Both the position numbers and the translations under genes were made by a program. Shown one piece after another: positions 53,010 to 61,664 of a stretch of DNA of 64,000 bases. Where the stretch lies: assembly GCF_037201915.1 (NCBI RefSeq), contig NZ_CP147505.1, forward strand, positions 1,240,001-1,304,000. The letters are read 5' to 3'. The notes beneath the pieces are model-generated. The model was not told the origin of the DNA. It saw only the letters and a program-made list of their open reading frames with translations, and made no database searches. How positions within the stretch are numbered: position 1 is the first letter of the stretch; each line of letters opens with the position of its first letter. The DNA comes from Haloplanus sp. CK5-1. GTDB taxonomy: Archaea; Halobacteriota; Halobacteria; Halobacteriales; Haloferacaceae.

Positions 53010-55247
53010 TCACTCGGTCGTCTCGTACCGACGGCGTTCCTCGTCCGCGATCTCGCCCCCGTACCGGTCCAGCAGCGGCCGGTAGGCGTCGCCGAGCGAC
53101 CGCATGCACTCCCGCGTCGAGACGTAGTCGAGGTCGGCCGCGACCCGTTCCCAGGTGTGGCCCTGTAGCGACTTGCGGACGAGCAACCGCTCTTCGCGAG
53201 CCGAGAGGTCGGCGTCGGGGGCCGTGAGGTGGGCGAGCGCGAGCTCTCGGAACGCCCCGGGAGCGGCGTCGTAGAGGCCGGGGCCGTCGGCCGCGGCGGC
53301 GACGACGCGCCACTCGTGGTCGGTGAGCCGTGGGGAGTGGCCCGTCGCCGTCGCCCCGAGAACCGCCCGCGCCACGTCCGGGTCGAGGTCACGGAGCGCG
53401 TCGGAGCACGCGTCGCGCATCCGTCGCCGGAAGCGGCGGCCGTGTCGCTCCCGTAGGTCCCGGCCCGCCCGACTCGTCGGCCGGAGCATCACCGCCGAAT
53501 ACTCCCCGCTCGCGGCGTTTCGCGTCGTCGAGCAGTGGACCGTTCGGTAGCCGTTCCGCCGCCAGAACCGCACCAGCCGTGGGGTCGCGCCGTAGCCGAC
53601 GCCGAACCAGTCGACCTCGTCGTCGAACTCGTCGTGACAGCCCTCGAGGAGTCGGGAGCCGAATCCCCGGGATCGAACCGCGTGGTGGGTCGCGATCCGC
53701 AACACCCGGTAGCCGACGGGGACGCCCGCGCGGAGGTCTCGCAACTGGCTCGTCAGCACGTCGGGGAGCATGTTTCCTCGGACGCGCGCGCCCTCGTACA
53801 TCTCGGTCCGGAGCGACTCCCGGAGGCCACCCTCGCGGGCGAGGAGGGCGACGGCGGCGACGTGGCCGTCGACGGTGAGTGCCCGGGCGAGGAGGTTCGG
53901 CGCGTCGAGCAGCCGGGCCAGGTCGTCCGGTTCCGTCCGGTAGTGGGCGAGGACGAGGAGGCCGAACGCCTCCCGGAGCAGGTGTTCGTCGTCGAGCAAC
54001 GCGTCCGGCGAGAGCGTCCGGTAGGTCGCGTCGGCGGGCGTCGTCCCGGCCAGCAGGGGATCGACGGCGGGGCGGGCGTCCAGCAGGAGCGCACGGAATG
54101 CCCACACCTCGACGGGGTCGCCCGCGGCGTAGCGGACCGGGTCGTCCAGACGGACGTCGACGGCCTCGCAACCGTCCGCCGCGAGTCGGTCGCGAAAGCG
54201 CACCTCGAAGCCGCGGCCGGTCCCCTCGTAGCCGTGGACGGTCGTCACGAACGCCGTCGCGGGCGGATCGGACCCCTCGACGAACGTCGCCAGCCGATCG
54301 ACGGGGAGGGCGGCCGCCTCGTCGACGATCACGGCGTCGGGTTCTTCCGGACTGTCGACCGCCGCCGCGGGGTCGAGATATCGGACGCGACCCTCACCCA
54401 GCGACAGGACGTGTGCCTCCTCGTCGTGGCTCGACTCGCCGAGCGTCGAGAGCAGGTCGGCCGCGTGGTCGAAGACGGCTTCGGCGTTCCGGTACGCGGG
54501 GGCCGTGACTAGGACGTCCCGACCCTCGGCGGCGAGGCTCCCCGCGGCGAGGCCGGCGGCGGCGGACTTCCCCCGCCCGCGGTCGGCCTCGACGACGACG
54601 GCGACGCCACGCTCCCGGAGGCGTTCGAGCGCGGCGACGGCGTCGACCTGATCAGCGGTGAGACAGGCCTCGTAGGCCGCCGGCGGGAAGGCGGCGGCGT
54701 CCGGGACCGCGGTCGGCGTCCGGGACCGGGCGGGCGGCGGGTCGGTCAGACCGTCGCGTTCCAGCGTCCAGTGGTCCACGTCCACGACGGCGACGCCCGG
54801 ATGCTCGCGGAGCGTCTCGACGAGGCGACGACGGAAGTGTCCGGTCACGTCCTCGACGGTGAAGGGCGGGACGGCGAGTCGCTCGTCCGTGTCGGTCCGG
54901 CGGGCCGGCCAGTCGTCGAGCGGCGGCGTGACGAGGACGAGGAGGCCGCCGCCGTCGACGGCACCGACGACACGGCCGAGGACGTTCGCGGTGAACCCCT
55001 CGTGGGCGTCGACGACGACGGCCTCGCGCGTGACTCCGAGGAGACGAGCGGCGTCGTCTGGGCGGACACGGTCGCCCCGGCCTTCCCGCGTCGTGACCAC
55101 CGTCGCGGTCAGGTCGTCCAACACCTCGAGGACGTCTTGGGTGGCGTCGAGGCCGCGGTCGCGGTCGCCGGCGAGAACGAGTATTCGCCGCTCGTTCGCC
55201 CGCCGTGCCTCGGCGACGAGGGCGGCGACGGTGGCAGCGAGGTCCAT
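53010..55247 (-). CDS. tmcA: tRNA(Met) cytidine acetyltransferase TmcA
   Basis: A 745-residue enzyme that makes N4-acetylcytidine in tRNA (and in archaea also rRNA) using acetyl-CoA and ATP. Domains in order: an N-terminal DUF1726-like region (1-170), an RNA-helicase-like ATPase with Walker A EADRGRGKSAAAGLAAG near residue 245 and Walker B VIVDEAAALPV, a GNAT domain with RIATHHAVRSRGFGSRLLEG near residue 500, and a C-terminal tRNA-binding helical domain. ATG 55247 begins MDLAATVAALVAEARRANE; the frame upstream is not coding-like. Divergent from the dioxygenase gene with 118 bp between starts. Confidence 0.95.
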   Translation of the reverse strand: MDLAATVAALVAEARRANERRILVLAGDRDRGLDATQDVLEVLDDLTATVVTTREGRGDRVRPDDAARLLGVTREAVVVDAHEGFTANVLGRVVGAVDGGGLLVLVTPPLDDWPARRTDTDERLAVPPFTVEDVTGHFRRRLVETLREHPGVAVVDVDHWTLERDGLTDPPPARSRTPTAVPDAAAFPPAAYEACLTADQVDAVAALERLRERGVAVVVEADRGRGKSAAAGLAAGSLAAEGRDVLVTAPAYRNAEAVFDHAADLLSTLGESSHDEEAHVLSLGEGRVRYLDPAAAVDSPEEPDAVIVDEAAALPVDRLATFVEGSDPPATAFVTTVHGYEGTGRGFEVRFRDRLAADGCEAVDVRLDDPVRYAAGDPVEVWAFRALLLDARPAVDPLLAGTTPADATYRTLSPDALLDDEHLLREAFGLLVLAHYRTEPDDLARLLDAPNLLARALTVDGHVAAVALLAREGGLRESLRTEMYEGARVRGNMLPDVLTSQLRDLRAGVPVGYRVLRIATHHAVRSRGFGSRLLEGCHDEFDDEVDWFGVGYGATPRLVRFWRRNGYRTVHCSTTRNAASGEYSAVMLRPTSRAGRDLRERHGRRFRRRMRDACSDALRDLDPDVARAVLGATATGHSPRLTDHEWRVVAAAADGPGLYDAAPGAFRELALAHLTAPDADLSAREERLLVRKSLQGHTWERVAADLDYVSTRECMRSLGDAYRPLLDRYGGEIADEERRRYETTE

Positions 55248-55293
55248 GGACCGCCGTACCGCGGCTGCGAACAAGGGCCTTGTCCTCCGGACC

Positions 55294-55342
55294 GGTGACG
55301 TCGGTGTCACGTGGTGACGGTGGTGTCACACAGTGGTTATAT
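55294..55342 (+). promoter_or_regulatory. Tandem palindromic operators and TATA box of the dioxygenase gene
   Basis: Two copies of the 17-bp palindrome GGTGAC-N5-TGTCAC stand in tandem: 55294-55310 (spacer GTCGG) and 55313-55329 (spacer GGTGG), 19 bp apart. The TATA-like GTTATAT (55336-55342) follows at once and lies 24 bp before the ATG at 55366, a leaderless spacing. A repressor bound at the second site would cover the TFB-recognition region. The divergent tmcA gene shares the region. Confidence 0.7.
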
Positions 55343-55365
55343 CCGTCCGCCGCCTACCGAGAGGC

Positions 55366-56307
55366 ATGCCTGCCGACATTCCGGGCGTCCACCACGTCAC
55401 CGCCATCGGGAGCGACCCCGCTCGAAACGCCGCGTTCTACACCGAGACGCTCGGCCTCCGTCTGGTCAAGCGGAGCGTGAACCAAGACGACGTCTCGGTG
55501 TATCACCTGTTCTACGGCGATCACAGCGGGTCGCCCGGGACGAGCATGACCTTCTTCCCCTACCCCGACGCGGCCCCCGGCCGACCGGGGACGGGACAGG
55601 CCACAGCCGTCGCCTTTCTGATCCCGGCGTCGGCCGTCGACTACTGGCTCGACCGCCTCGCCGACGCCGGCGTCGACGTCGACGCCCCACGCGAGCGGTT
55701 CGGCGATACGGTCGTTCCGTTCCGCGACCCCGACGGTCTCCCGCTCGAACTCGTCGCGCGTGCGGACGCGCCGGCCGGCGATCCACCGGCTGGACCGGTC
55801 CCCGCCGACCACGCGATCCGCGGCTTCCACGGCGTCACCCTCTCGCTGGTCGACACCGACCGGACGGCGACGCTCTTGGAGTCGATGGGGTTCGACGAGA
55901 CGGCGTCGGCGGGCGATCGGCGGCGCTTCGAGGCCGAGGGCGATCTCGGCTACGCCGTCGACCTCCGAGAGCTTCCCGACGGACCACAGGGTCGGCCCGG
56001 CGCGGGAACGGTCCACCACGTCGCCTTCCAAGTGACTCGCGAGGACCACGCCGAGTGGCGTGACGTCCTGATCGACCACGGCCTCCGACCGACGGAGGTC
56101 ATCGATCGAAAGTGGTTCGAGTCGGTGTACACCCGCACGACGGGTGGTGTTCTCTTCGAGTACGCGACGAAGGAACCGGGATACACCGCCGACGAGGACC
56201 TCGAGAGCCTCGGCGAACGCCTCGTCCTCCCCGAGTGGCTCGAGGACCGACGGGACGAGATCGAGGTCGAACTGCCACCCCTCGACCTGCCGGCTGCCGG
56301 CGAGTGA
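55366..56307 (+). CDS. Ring-cleaving dioxygenase (two VOC domains)
   Basis: A 313-residue protein of the MhqO/LinE-like group of Fe(II) extradiol-type dioxygenases that open hydroquinone rings. First VOC domain starts GVHHVTAIGSDPARNAAFY; second starts RGFHGVTLSLVDTDRTATLL; metal-ligand candidates are His in HHVTAIG, His in TVHHVAFQV and Glu in GGVLFEYATKEPG. Bacterial relatives are induced by quinones through MarR-type repressors, which fits the tandem operators here. ATG 55366 starts MPADIPGVHHV. Confidence 0.87.
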   Translation: MPADIPGVHHVTAIGSDPARNAAFYTETLGLRLVKRSVNQDDVSVYHLFYGDHSGSPGTSMTFFPYPDAAPGRPGTGQATAVAFLIPASAVDYWLDRLADAGVDVDAPRERFGDTVVPFRDPDGLPLELVARADAPAGDPPAGPVPADHAIRGFHGVTLSLVDTDRTATLLESMGFDETASAGDRRRFEAEGDLGYAVDLRELPDGPQGRPGAGTVHHVAFQVTREDHAEWRDVLIDHGLRPTEVIDRKWFESVYTRTTGGVLFEYATKEPGYTADEDLESLGERLVLPEWLEDRRDEIEVELPPLDLPAAGE

Positions 56308-56354
56308 CTCCCGGCGTGTGTCGGCCTCACACCCCGTCTCGCGTTTGAAAGCGC

Positions 56355-56360
56355 TTTTAT
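56355..56360 (+). promoter_or_regulatory. TATA-like box of the L7Ae operon
   Basis: TTTTAT, 111 bp before the rpl7ae ATG. Transcription would begin near 56384, giving a leader of about 87 nt that includes the stem at 56388-56459. Confidence 0.5.
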
Positions 56361-56387
56361 GGGCCCCCCTGTTACTGATCCCTACAG

Positions 56388-56459
56388 CCTGCCCGGGGTT
56401 GATGACGCGCTTCGCCATCAGGGACTCAGCCTGGTGAGGCGTGCGAGCCCACGGGCAGG
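56388..56459 (+). promoter_or_regulatory. Structured 5' leader of the rpl7ae mRNA (candidate autoregulatory element)
   Basis: CCTGCCCG (56388-56395) pairs with CGGGCAGG (56452-56459) to close a branched leader. Inside, TGATG-AC-GCG (56400-56409) pairs with CGC-CATCA (56413-56420), leaving a two-base bulge, and CTCA/TGAG (56425-56438) forms a second arm. GA-rich internal loops could host a kink-turn. Archaeal L7Ae is known to bind kink-turns in its own mRNA leader, so feedback control is likely. The exact kink-turn is not certain to me. Confidence 0.5.
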
Positions 56460-56470
56460 GGGTACAAATC

Positions 56471-56833
56471 ATGTCAGTTTACGTCAATTTCGATGTCCCG
56501 GCGGATCTCGCCGACAGCGCCATCGAGGCGCTCGAAGTAGCGCGAGACACGGGTAGTGTCAAGAAGGGAACGAACGAGACGACCAAGGCGGTCGAGCGTG
56601 GCAACGCCGACCTCGTCGTCATCGCGGAGGACGTCCAGCCCGAAGAGATCGTGATGCACCTGCCGGAACTCGCCGACGAGAAGGGAATTCCGTACGTCTT
56701 CGTCGAGACGCAGGACGACGTCGGCCACGCGGCCGGTCTCGAAGTCGGGAGCGCGGCGGCCGCCATCGTCGATGCGGGCGACGCCGATGAGAGTGTCGAA
56801 GACATCGCCACGAAGGTCGAGGACCTCCGGTAA
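56471..56833 (+). CDS. rpl7ae: Ribosomal protein L7Ae
   Basis: A 120-residue kink-turn-binding protein of the large subunit, also part of box C/D and H/ACA guide RNPs and RNase P. The RNA-binding signature [20 protein letters not shown] is complete, followed by the conserved [16 protein letters not shown] and the C-terminal loop region. ATG 56471 ([13 protein letters not shown]) follows a structured leader. It is the first gene of the L7Ae-S28e-L24e-Ndk operon, six bp before S28e. Confidence 0.97.
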   Translation: MSVYVNFDVPADLADSAIEALEVARDTGSVKKGTNETTKAVERGNADLVVIAEDVQPEEIVMHLPELADEKGIPYVFVETQDDVGHAAGLEVGSAAAAIVDAGDADESVEDIATKVEDLR

Positions 56834-56839
56834 GCCACC

Positions 56840-57064
56840 ATGAGCGCCGAAGAGAGTGCCAGCGACTCGATGCCCGCGGAGGTAATCGAAGTCGTCGGCA
56901 AGACCGGCATGCACGGCGAGGCCATGCAGGTCAAATGTCGCATCCAGGAGGGATCGAATCAGGGCCGTATCATCACGCGCAACGTGCTTGGCCCCGTCCG
57001 AGAGGGCGATATACTCCAGTTGCGCGAGACCCAGCGCGATGCTGACTCCATCGGGGGACAGTAA
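56840..57064 (+). CDS. rps28e: Ribosomal protein S28e
   Basis: A 74-residue small-subunit protein with OB fold. The family signature [22 protein letters not shown]...ETQRDAD (in part) is clear. An acidic N-terminal extension ([15 protein letters not shown]) is typical for haloarchaea. The stop shares a base with the L24e start (TAATG). Confidence 0.97.
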   Translation: MSAEESASDSMPAEVIEVVGKTGMHGEAMQVKCRIQEGSNQGRIITRNVLGPVREGDILQLRETQRDADSIGGQ

Positions 57065-57264
57065 TGGTCGATACACGCATCTGTGACTATTCGGGCGAGG
57101 AGATCGAACCCGGCACGGGGACGATGTACGTCAAGACGGACGGCACGATTCTGCACTTCGTCGACTCCAAAGCCGAGAAGAACTACTTCCTCGGGCGCGA
57201 ACCCCGGGATCTGGAGTGGACCGCCGAGGGACAGGCGAGCGGCGGCGACGCGGGTGGGGAATGA
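57064..57264 (+). CDS. rpl24e: Ribosomal protein L24e
   Basis: A 66-residue large-subunit protein. N-terminal [19 protein letters not shown] is the family start, with [15 protein letters not shown] further on. Of the usual four zinc Cys only the one in RICDYSG is seen, so the zinc site has been lost, as in other haloarchaea. The ndk start overlaps its stop (ATGA). Confidence 0.95.
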   Translation: MVDTRICDYSGEEIEPGTGTMYVKTDGTILHFVDSKAEKNYFLGREPRDLEWTAEGQASGGDAGGE

Positions 57265-57725
57265 GCGACGCCGAGCGCACCTTCGTGATGGTCAAGCCCG
57301 ACGGCGTCCAGCGAGGGCTGATCGGCGAGATCGTCTCTCGGTTCGAGGACCGCGGCCTGAAACTCGTCGGCGCGAAGTTCACCCGGATTCCCGAGGAACA
57401 GGCCCAGGAACACTACCGCGAACTCGAGGACGAGCCCTTTTTCGACGGTCTCGTCGAGTTCATCACCTCCGGTCCCGTGCTGGCGATGGTCTGGGAGGGC
57501 CAAGACGCCACCCGGCAGGTCCGCAACATGATGGGGAAGACCGACCCTGCCGAGTCGCCGCCCGGAACGATCCGTGGCGACCTCGGCCTCGACCTCGGCC
57601 GGAACGTCATCCACGGCTCCGACCACGAGGAGGACGGAGCGAACGAGCGGGAGATCGACCTCTTCTTCGACGAGGACGAACTCCACGACTACGAGAAAGT
57701 CGACGAGACCTGGCTGTACGAGTAG
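57261..57725 (+). CDS. ndk: Nucleoside-diphosphate kinase
   Basis: A 154-residue NDP kinase that balances nucleoside triphosphates with ATP as donor. The N-terminal [15 protein letters not shown] is the family signature; the catalytic His lies in [14 protein letters not shown], followed by the conserved Ser-Asp. The C-terminal acidic [14 protein letters not shown] is haloarchaeal. It is the last gene of the ribosomal operon. Confidence 0.97.
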   Translation: MSDAERTFVMVKPDGVQRGLIGEIVSRFEDRGLKLVGAKFTRIPEEQAQEHYRELEDEPFFDGLVEFITSGPVLAMVWEGQDATRQVRNMMGKTDPAESPPGTIRGDLGLDLGRNVIHGSDHEEDGANEREIDLFFDEDELHDYEKVDETWLYE

Positions 57726-57783
57726 GCCGCGCGGTGTCGACCCGTTCAGAAGGTTTTTGTCGATCCGTGACACGCCGTCGTGT

Positions 57784-58080
57784 GTGACCTCACACGAGTT
57801 GGACAAGACGCCGGACGACGATGCGTTCGACGAGAGCGAGTTCATAGAACTGTCGGTCGACGGTCGGTCGATCCTCCGCCTCAACGTGCTCGACGATGCA
57901 CTCCTGTCGAGCGTCGACGAGGCGGCCATCGTCGCCTGGCTCGAAGCGATGGGCGAGGGAGTCGCGGAAGAGCTGGCGGAGGAACAGGACGTCGAACCGG
58001 AGGAACTTCTCGAATGGCACGCTCCCGACGTTCGGGTGTACGACACCGAGAACGAGGACTGGGAGGAGCTGTCTCCCTGA
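57784..58080 (+). CDS. Acidic conserved protein, unknown
   Basis: A 98-residue very acidic protein from GTG 57784 (TSHELDKTPDDDAFDE after the initiator). The middle LLSSVDEAAIVAWLEAMGEGV is helical. No motif is recognised; isoelectric character is extreme even for a halophile. A T-rich stretch (TTTTTG, about 57753) between ndk and this gene may be the ndk-operon terminator, so it is probably a separate unit. Confidence 0.6.
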   Translation: MTSHELDKTPDDDAFDESEFIELSVDGRSILRLNVLDDALLSSVDEAAIVAWLEAMGEGVAEELAEEQDVEPEELLEWHAPDVRVYDTENEDWEELSP

Positions 58081-58231
58081 GCGTCGTCCGTGGCACGACC
58101 CAACGACGGACGGGTCGTCACGTCGGAATCGGTCGGCCCCGGTGTCGGAGACGGGCCAGTATTCGGCACCGTCGACGGCGCTGACTCCCCCCGCTCGATC
58201 GGAACACGACGGGACCTGACCGTACGAGTAG

Positions 58232-58948
58232 CTACGGGTCGACGAAGTAGCCGGTGACGAGTCGTTCTTCGGCCCGACGCAACCGGTAGGAGAGCGTCGA
58301 CCGCGGCACGTCGAGTGTCGACGCCAGGTCGTCAAGCGTCACTTCCCGTGGCGTCCGGTAGTAGCCGTGATCCACGGCTGCTCGCATCGCTCGCCGTTGA
58401 TCCGGGGGGAGTTCGACCGATCCCAGCGAGTCGTGCCCCCACCCTTCGGCCTCGCACAGGTGACCCATACGGAAGGAGAGTCCCGACCGCAGATTCGCGC
58501 CGAGAGCGTCGTACAACAGGCCCACCTTCTCGTCGGACTTCATGAGGATGCGCCAGCGGTGACGACTCCCTCGTCGCGTGGTGCAGTACAGGGATCCGTG
58601 GGGGAGATACTGGCCGGCGAGCGTCTGAACGGACTCGCCGTCCTCGACGCCTTCGAGGTGAGTGTAGATCACCCGCTCGTCGTCCGACCGCTCCAGCACG
58701 TCGTGGTACCGCGTGGCCGTACAGTCCGTTGCGGTCACCGAATCCGTCCGCACCGTCTCGTCGAGGCGGAGTCGTTCGACCGCGTCGAGCGCCGCCGTCG
58801 GGCCGATCAGTCGCTCGATGCGCCAGAAGCGGTCCGTGCTCACACAGCCGTGTAACGCCTCGGCGACGAGTGTCGGGTGCTCGATGAACACGTCCATCAC
58901 CGGATCGGCACCCATCTCGTACACGACATCGAACGTGAACTCACGCAT
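58232..58948 (-). CDS. Bacterio-opsin-activator-type HTH regulator
   Basis: A 238-residue regulator of the haloarchaeal HTH_10/Bat group. The N-terminal 150 residues form a ligand- or partner-binding beta-rich domain; the C-terminal HTH is TLDDLASTLDVPRSTLSYRLRRAEERL, the family signature. It is divergent from the methanethiol-oxidase operon, with 154 bp between starts and a 20-bp palindrome near the operon promoter, so it is the likely local regulator. No PAS or GAF domain is present. Confidence 0.87.
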   Translation of the reverse strand: MREFTFDVVYEMGADPVMDVFIEHPTLVAEALHGCVSTDRFWRIERLIGPTAALDAVERLRLDETVRTDSVTATDCTATRYHDVLERSDDERVIYTHLEGVEDGESVQTLAGQYLPHGSLYCTTRRGSRHRWRILMKSDEKVGLLYDALGANLRSGLSFRMGHLCEAEGWGHDSLGSVELPPDQRRAMRAAVDHGYYRTPREVTLDDLASTLDVPRSTLSYRLRRAEERLVTGYFVDP

Positions 58949-59041
58949 CGGGCACCCTCCAAGGGTCGTGAGACGTCATCGACACGCCTCGGCGTACGCC
59001 CGCCAGCGCATAAGACTTCCCTCCGATCGGTCGACCGACAC

Positions 59042-59073
59042 GAGTTGTCGTTCGACAACTCAATTATTATTTG
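59042..59073 (+). promoter_or_regulatory. 20-bp palindrome and TATA box of the methanethiol-oxidase operon
   Basis: GAGTTGTCGTTCGACAACTC (59042-59061) has 9-bp arms around a TT centre. The AT-rich box ATTATTATTT (59064-59073) follows at three bases, about 30-39 bp before the ATG at 59103. A regulator on the palindrome would contact the TFB-binding region. It faces the divergent Bat-like regulator gene. Confidence 0.65.
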
Positions 59074-59102
59074 TGTCCACTACGTGGGTGGTATTGCCTC
59101 GC

Positions 59103-60506
59103 ATGAGTACCGACGAACCAAGCCAATCGACCGAGGAGCATGGCCACGAACACCACGAAGTAGAGGGACCGGGGTATCCGACGCCCGCGGCGATGCGAAC
59201 CGAGTCCGAACGCGAGAAGACGGCGTTCGTCATCGCGCTCCGTGTCGGGATGGACGTCGACGGCTCCGACTTCATCGGCGTCGTCGACCTCGACCCCGAA
59301 TCGGACACGTACAGCGAACTGATCGACACCGTCGAGATGCCGAACAAGGGCGACGAACTCCACCACTTCGGCTGGAACACCTGTTCGTCGTCGTGTCACA
59401 CCGAGGGGCTGATGCGCGATCACCTGATCGTGCCCGGACAGCGGTCCTCGCGCATCCACATTCTCGACGCCGAGGATCCGCGGGACATGGAGATCGAGAA
59501 GGTCATCGAGCCCGAGGAGCTCTTCGAGTACGACCTGTCGGCGCCCCACACGGTTCACTGTGTCCCCGGTGGCAAGGTCGTCATCAGCATGCTCGGGGAC
59601 GCCGACGGCGAACTCCCCGGTGGCTTCCTGCAACTCGACCAGGAGGACTTCTCCATCGACGGCCACTGGGAGGCCGACCGCGGTGACATGGAGATGAACT
59701 ACGACTACTGGTACCAGCCCCGCCACAACGTGATGATCTCGACGGAGTGGGCCGCGCCGAAGACCTACTACCCCGGCTTCGACCTCGACGACGTTGAGGC
59801 GGGCAAGTACGGCGACAGCATCCACATCTGGGACTGGGAGAACAAGGAACACCAGCAGACCCTGACCTTCGGCGAGGAGGGGCTGATTCCGCTCGAGATC
59901 CGGATGCCCCACGATCCCGAGGAGACGCAGGGCTACGTCGGTGCCGCCCTCTCCTCGAACATCCTCCGCTTCTGGGAGGAGAGTGACGGCGTCTGGGAGT
60001 GGGAGAAAGTCATCGACGTCGAATCGCGCGAGCATCCCGACTGGGACATGCCCGTCCCCGGGCTGGTGACCGACATCGTCCTCTCGCTGGACGATCAGTA
60101 CCTGTTCTTCTCGAACTGGCTGCACGGCGACATGCGGATGTACGACGTCAGCGACTTCGGCAACCCCCGACTTGTCGACCGGATCTGGGCCGGCGGCAAC
60201 TTCGGTGACCGACAGGAGATCCAGGACACCGAGATCCGAGGTGCCCCCCAGATGCTCCAGCTCTCCCGCGACGGCAAGCGCGTCTACTGGACGACGTCCC
60301 TGTTCTCCTCGTGGGACAACCAGTTCTACCCCGAAATCGGCGAACAGGGATCGCTGATGATGAAGGCGGACGTCTACCCCGACGAGGGGCGGATGGAACT
60401 CGACGAGGACTTCCTCGTGGACTTCGGCGACGCTCCGGGCGGTCCCGCCCGCGCCCACGAGATCAGGTGGCCCGGCGGCGACTGTACCAGCGACGTCTGG
60501 CAGTAG
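59103..60506 (+). CDS. Methanethiol oxidase (SBP56/SELENBP1 family)
   Basis: A 467-residue member of the selenium-binding-protein family, whose characterised members oxidise methanethiol to formaldehyde, H2S and H2O2 with copper. The Cys region is HHFGWNTCSSSCHTEG (residues about 90-105), matching the reactive Cys of human SELENBP1. His-rich metal positions are in SAPHTVHCVPGG and YQPRHNVMISTEW. No signal peptide, so cytoplasmic, unlike bacterial MtoX. ATG 59103 sits 30-39 bp after the AT-rich box. The ferredoxin ATG follows its stop immediately. Confidence 0.9.
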   Translation: MSTDEPSQSTEEHGHEHHEVEGPGYPTPAAMRTESEREKTAFVIALRVGMDVDGSDFIGVVDLDPESDTYSELIDTVEMPNKGDELHHFGWNTCSSSCHTEGLMRDHLIVPGQRSSRIHILDAEDPRDMEIEKVIEPEELFEYDLSAPHTVHCVPGGKVVISMLGDADGELPGGFLQLDQEDFSIDGHWEADRGDMEMNYDYWYQPRHNVMISTEWAAPKTYYPGFDLDDVEAGKYGDSIHIWDWENKEHQQTLTFGEEGLIPLEIRMPHDPEETQGYVGAALSSNILRFWEESDGVWEWEKVIDVESREHPDWDMPVPGLVTDIVLSLDDQYLFFSNWLHGDMRMYDVSDFGNPRLVDRIWAGGNFGDRQEIQDTEIRGAPQMLQLSRDGKRVYWTTSLFSSWDNQFYPEIGEQGSLMMKADVYPDEGRMELDEDFLVDFGDAPGGPARAHEIRWPGGDCTSDVWQ

Positions 60507-60824
60507 ATGCCCCACGAGGTCACCTTGGAGTGGCGTGACGGGCGGGAAGCGACGATCGACGTCGCCGAGGGCGAGACGATCATCGACGCGACCGAGCGCG
60601 AGGGACTCGGTGTCCCCTACGGCTGTCTGTACGGCGCCTGCGCCACCTGCACCGGGCGTCTACTGGACGGTGACCTCGTTCACGTCGAGCGGGCGAACGG
60701 GCTGAAACCCCGACACCGACAGCGTGGTTACGTCCTCCTCTGTGTGGCCGAACCGCGTTCGGATTGTCGGATCGAAGTCGGCGCGGACGTACAGGCCGAT
60801 CTCGTACCAAACCCCTGGAAATGA
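60507..60824 (+). CDS. Plant-type 2Fe-2S ferredoxin
   Basis: A 105-residue ferredoxin. The cluster ligands are CLYGACATCTGRL (C-x4-C-x2-C) near residue 40 and the fourth Cys in VLLCVAEPRSD near residue 79. It begins on the first base after the methanethiol-oxidase stop and its own stop overlaps the next gene (ATGA), so the three form a tight operon. A role as electron carrier in sulfur-compound oxidation is inferred from this context. Confidence 0.93.
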   Translation: MPHEVTLEWRDGREATIDVAEGETIIDATEREGLGVPYGCLYGACATCTGRLLDGDLVHVERANGLKPRHRQRGYVLLCVAEPRSDCRIEVGADVQADLVPNPWK

Positions 60825-61537
60825 ACCGAACCCACCGCCGCGTTTTGACCGCCGTCTTCGGGAGCGCCGTCCTCTCGACGCCGGTCGCCGCACACGGCGT
60901 CGGGACTGCCGCGGCCGGACTCGGCTTCCCGCTCGTCGTCGCCGCCTCGGTCGGTGCCAGCCTGTTCGGGGGCGGTCTCGTCCTCGCCGCCGCCGGTCGG
61001 CGGAACGTTCCGATCCGACGGGTCGTCCTCCCCTTGCTCGTCGCCCTCGGCGGGCTCTCGGTCGCGCTCGCCCTCGACGTGGTCCCGATCAGTGCGGTCC
61101 TCGGCGTCACCGTCGGCGTGGGACTCGCCACCGCCGTCCGCGGGCGCACCCTCACGGACTGTGGCACCTGTGCGGACGCCGCGCTGGGGGCCGTGACGCT
61201 CCACCGCGGCCTCGAAGGGGTCGTCCTCGCCACGCTCTACGCCGCCGACGCGGCGCTCGGTGTCGCGGGTGCGGCCGTCCTCGCGGTCCACGCCATGGCG
61301 GAGACGGCCGCCGTCGGCTCGCTGTACGCGACCTCCCGGCGGTACGCACTCGGCGCGGTCTGTCTCCTACAGGTCGGGTTCGTCGGCGGCGTCGCCGCGG
61401 GGTGGCGCGTCGTCGACGCCGTCCCACCGGCGCTCGAGGCGGGACTGCTAGCACTCGTCGGTGGTGTCCTCCTCGCCGTCGGCGCTCGGGAGGGCTACCT
61501 CCGCTACGCCGGGCGGCGGTCGGCCGTCGCGGGATGA
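60821..61537 (+). CDS. ZIP-like membrane metal transporter
   Basis: A 238-residue membrane protein of about seven helices. It starts MNRTHRRVLTAVFGSAV with a signal-anchor-like helix. Two helices carry the weak ZIP pattern: LHRGLEGVVLATLY (H-x3-E-G) and AVHAMAETAAVGSLY (H-x3-E). A periplasmic Cys pair DCGTCAD precedes them. It may bring copper or zinc to the operon's enzyme. The ZIP call is tentative; the family resemblance rests on the two His/Glu helices. Confidence 0.6.
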   Translation: MNRTHRRVLTAVFGSAVLSTPVAAHGVGTAAAGLGFPLVVAASVGASLFGGGLVLAAAGRRNVPIRRVVLPLLVALGGLSVALALDVVPISAVLGVTVGVGLATAVRGRTLTDCGTCADAALGAVTLHRGLEGVVLATLYAADAALGVAGAAVLAVHAMAETAAVGSLYATSRRYALGAVCLLQVGFVGGVAAGWRVVDAVPPALEAGLLALVGGVLLAVGAREGYLRYAGRRSAVAG

Positions 61538-61664
61538 GTCGGGGTCTCCGGGCCTCGCCACGGCGTCCGTCACCGGGGAGCGGTGGAACGGTCCGCTCCT
61601 GCCGGCCGTCGCTCGGCCGGACGCCTGTCGGCGTACGGATACTCGAGGGAGAGGGTCCGACCGC

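Noticed and set aside
57064-57264. L24e as a damaged gene because zinc cysteines are missing
   Set aside because: Reading frame, length and operon position are normal, and haloarchaeal L24e often lacks part of the zinc site.
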